A stretch of 36,048 nucleotides of DNA from Hypsibius dujardini (taxonomy: Eukaryota; Tardigrada; Eutardigrada; Parachela; Hypsibiidae): assembly GCA_001579985.1 (NCBI GenBank), contig LRSR01004587.1, positions 1 through 36,048 on the forward strand, read 5' to 3'. The notes below the pieces were generated by a model. That model saw only the letters and a program-made list of their open reading frames with translations. It was not told the DNA's origin and did not search any database. Position numbers and translations under genes: made by a program. Numbering within the stretch: the stretch's first letter is position 1; the number at the start of each line of letters is the position of its first letter. Positions 34,702 to 36,048 of the stretch are shown here, one piece after another.

Positions 34702-35966
34702 ATGGAATTTCCCATGTACGAGGACTATGCGGATGAAACGGCCGAATTGGATTACTCAGACTACAGCGAGCCATCGGATCACCTTGGCGGCGTCGCTTAT
34801 TCCCTCCAAGACGTGTGGAACGATTGCTGCCTGCCGTCTCTCGAAATTTTCAAGACACTGTACCCCATTTTTGCTGCCTGCTTCGGGGTTTATCTCTTGC
34901 GGATCTTGTTCCAGTGTAAAAAACTCGAATAGGAAACTCTTTTCATTGCTGCTCCATTCGCCGTTGCGGTTGATTGATATATCATTGATAATTTCGATTG
35001 TCCATTTGCCTGTTCGATTGATTGGTTGATTGATGTGTCAACGATGCTATCGATTGTTTATTTGCACGTTTGATTGATTGGTTGATTGATGTGTCAACGA
35101 TGCTATCGATTGTCTATTTGCACGTTCGATTGATTGGTTGATTTGCAGGTATAAATCGGCCAGTTTGGCTTCATTTCGGGGCTGCGGCCGCCGGAATTTT
35201 CACAGCCCATCACATCCAAGGCGATCGATTCTGGATCCTCACAGCATCTGGAATTGCGGGTTGGCTTCTTTTACGGATCACTCGAACGAGTGCGGCGAGA
35301 AACTTCACCGGCGTCCTGGTGGCCGTTTCCTCCGTCCTCTACATCCTCAGCCTCGAAACGTTTTTCCTCCACCCCGCCACCGCCAACGCGCTCCGCGGAA
35401 GTCAGATGATCTTTCTGATGAAGTTAATTTCCCTCGCCTTCAGCGAATCGGTAGTGGATTTGAATTTTGCGGAATATTCCGGCTTTATTTTCTTCCCCGG
35501 AACCGTTATTTTCGGACCGTGGATTCCACTGGACATCTACCGTCGGTGGAGCTCGGCAAATGGGATTCCAACTTTATCCACGGTCGTTAGAATGCTCAAA
35601 CAGTTCGGTATCGCGCTAGCGGCGTCCGCGGCTTGTTTGTTGGTGTCAAACTGTCTGCTTGATTGGTTGATTGGCGGCTTTCACGGCCGATGGATTCAAG
35701 CCTTCCGGGTGGCGGCGAGTTTCCGGTTTTCTCACTACTTTGTCGGATACGTCTCGGAGGCGACACTGGCAGCTACAGGCGTACCGTACACATCGGTGAC
35801 GAAGCCATGGAAGATTGAACTGCCGCGGTCGTTGGTGGAGGTGGTGGCTTACTGGAGTATTCCGATGCGCAACTGGTTGCGGGAGTTTGTCTTTTTGAAG
35901 GCGCGACTGGTCTTTAGCGTATCGGTTGCCTTGATTTTGACATATTCAGCCAGCTCATTGCTTCAT
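34702..35966 (+). CDS. PORCN: Porcupine, Wnt O-acyltransferase (partial)
   Basis: Porcupine is the ER membrane-bound O-acyltransferase that adds palmitoleate to Wnt proteins. Exons 34702-34915 and 35149-35966 join in phase (T|GT), giving about 344 residues; the donor CAT|GTAAGT at 35966/35967 shows the gene continues past the window. The N-terminus starts MEFPMYEDYADETAELDYSD, acidic, then YSLQDVWNDCCLPSLEIFK precedes the first membrane helix (IFAACFGVYLLRILF). Matches to human PORCN include SQMIFLMKLISLAFS, FPGTVIFGPWI, FRFSHYFVGYVSEATLA, KIELPRSLVEVVAYW and MRNWLREFVF. It stops at TYSASSLLH, the MBOAT segment with the catalytic His, so the last helices lie outside. An upstream Met at 34567 is in frame but the added sequence does not look like PORCN. 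Confidence 0.93.
35012..35148. repeat. 56-bp tandem repeat in PORCN intron 1 ending in the 3' splice site
   Basis: The unit starts GTTCGATTGATTGGTTGATT at 35012, 35068 and 35124, a 56-base period. The third copy is cut short where TTGATTGATGTG becomes TTGATTTGCAG, the intron's acceptor. Confidence 0.9.
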
Positions 35967-35992
35967 GTAAGTTGTATAGGACGTGTGTGTTA

Positions 35993-36008
35993 TCTGTCTG
36001 TCTGTCTG

Positions 36009-36048
<40 letters not shown>
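35993..36048. repeat. TCTG tract in PORCN intron 2
   Basis: Begins about 26 bases after the exon 2 donor and runs off the window. Confidence 0.92.

Overview
The window is invertebrate animal nuclear DNA. Genes are split by GT-AG introns, encode metazoan cell-polarity and Wnt-pathway proteins, and are separated by tetranucleotide-repeat DNA. No bacterial operon, CRISPR, rRNA or convincing tRNA was seen. The phylum cannot be fixed by eye; a small-genome ecdysozoan such as a tardigrade is only a guess.

Layout. (1) 51-11067, minus: the 5' part of Par-3 (PARD3), six exons with consistent reading phases, running off the left edge inside PDZ1; its first intron is about 7.4 kb and full of repeats. 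(2) 12762-15676, plus: a BTB-BACK protein in eight exons that has no Kelch propeller. (3) 16096-16266, plus: an orphan sulfotransferase first exon. (4) 17319-19392, minus: the twin-CX9C protein CMC1, four exons. (5) 19949-22196, plus: the proteasome lid deubiquitinase Rpn11/PSMD14, nine exons, 310 aa. (6) 22407-23761, plus: an unrecognised four-helix membrane protein. (7) 24610-25134, plus: a secreted Gly/Ser protein with regularly spaced short helices. (8) 25923-31731, minus: cytosolic methionyl-tRNA synthetase with a C-terminal WHEP domain but no GST-like N-terminal domain, six exons. (9) 32271-33875, plus: mitochondrial initiation factor 3, three exons. (10) 34702 to beyond the right edge, plus: the Wnt O-acyltransferase Porcupine.

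The gene set is not a pathway. It mixes housekeeping functions (proteasome, translation, respiratory assembly) with polarity and signalling (Par-3, Porcupine). Three pairs are divergent (Par-3/BTB, CMC1/PSMD14, MARS1/MTIF3). The spaces between the last two pairs, and the space in front of PORCN, are rich in repeated GAAC/GTTC words.

The most striking non-coding signal is the TCTG/CCTG (or CAGA) repeat found in most long introns. In at least a dozen introns the tract begins only about 3-30 bases after the 5' splice site, in either orientation. The repeat has no stop codon in any frame, so it creates many false ORFs. A second simple-repeat family, GATT/AATC, occupies other introns and spacers, often inside 31-64 bp tandem units.
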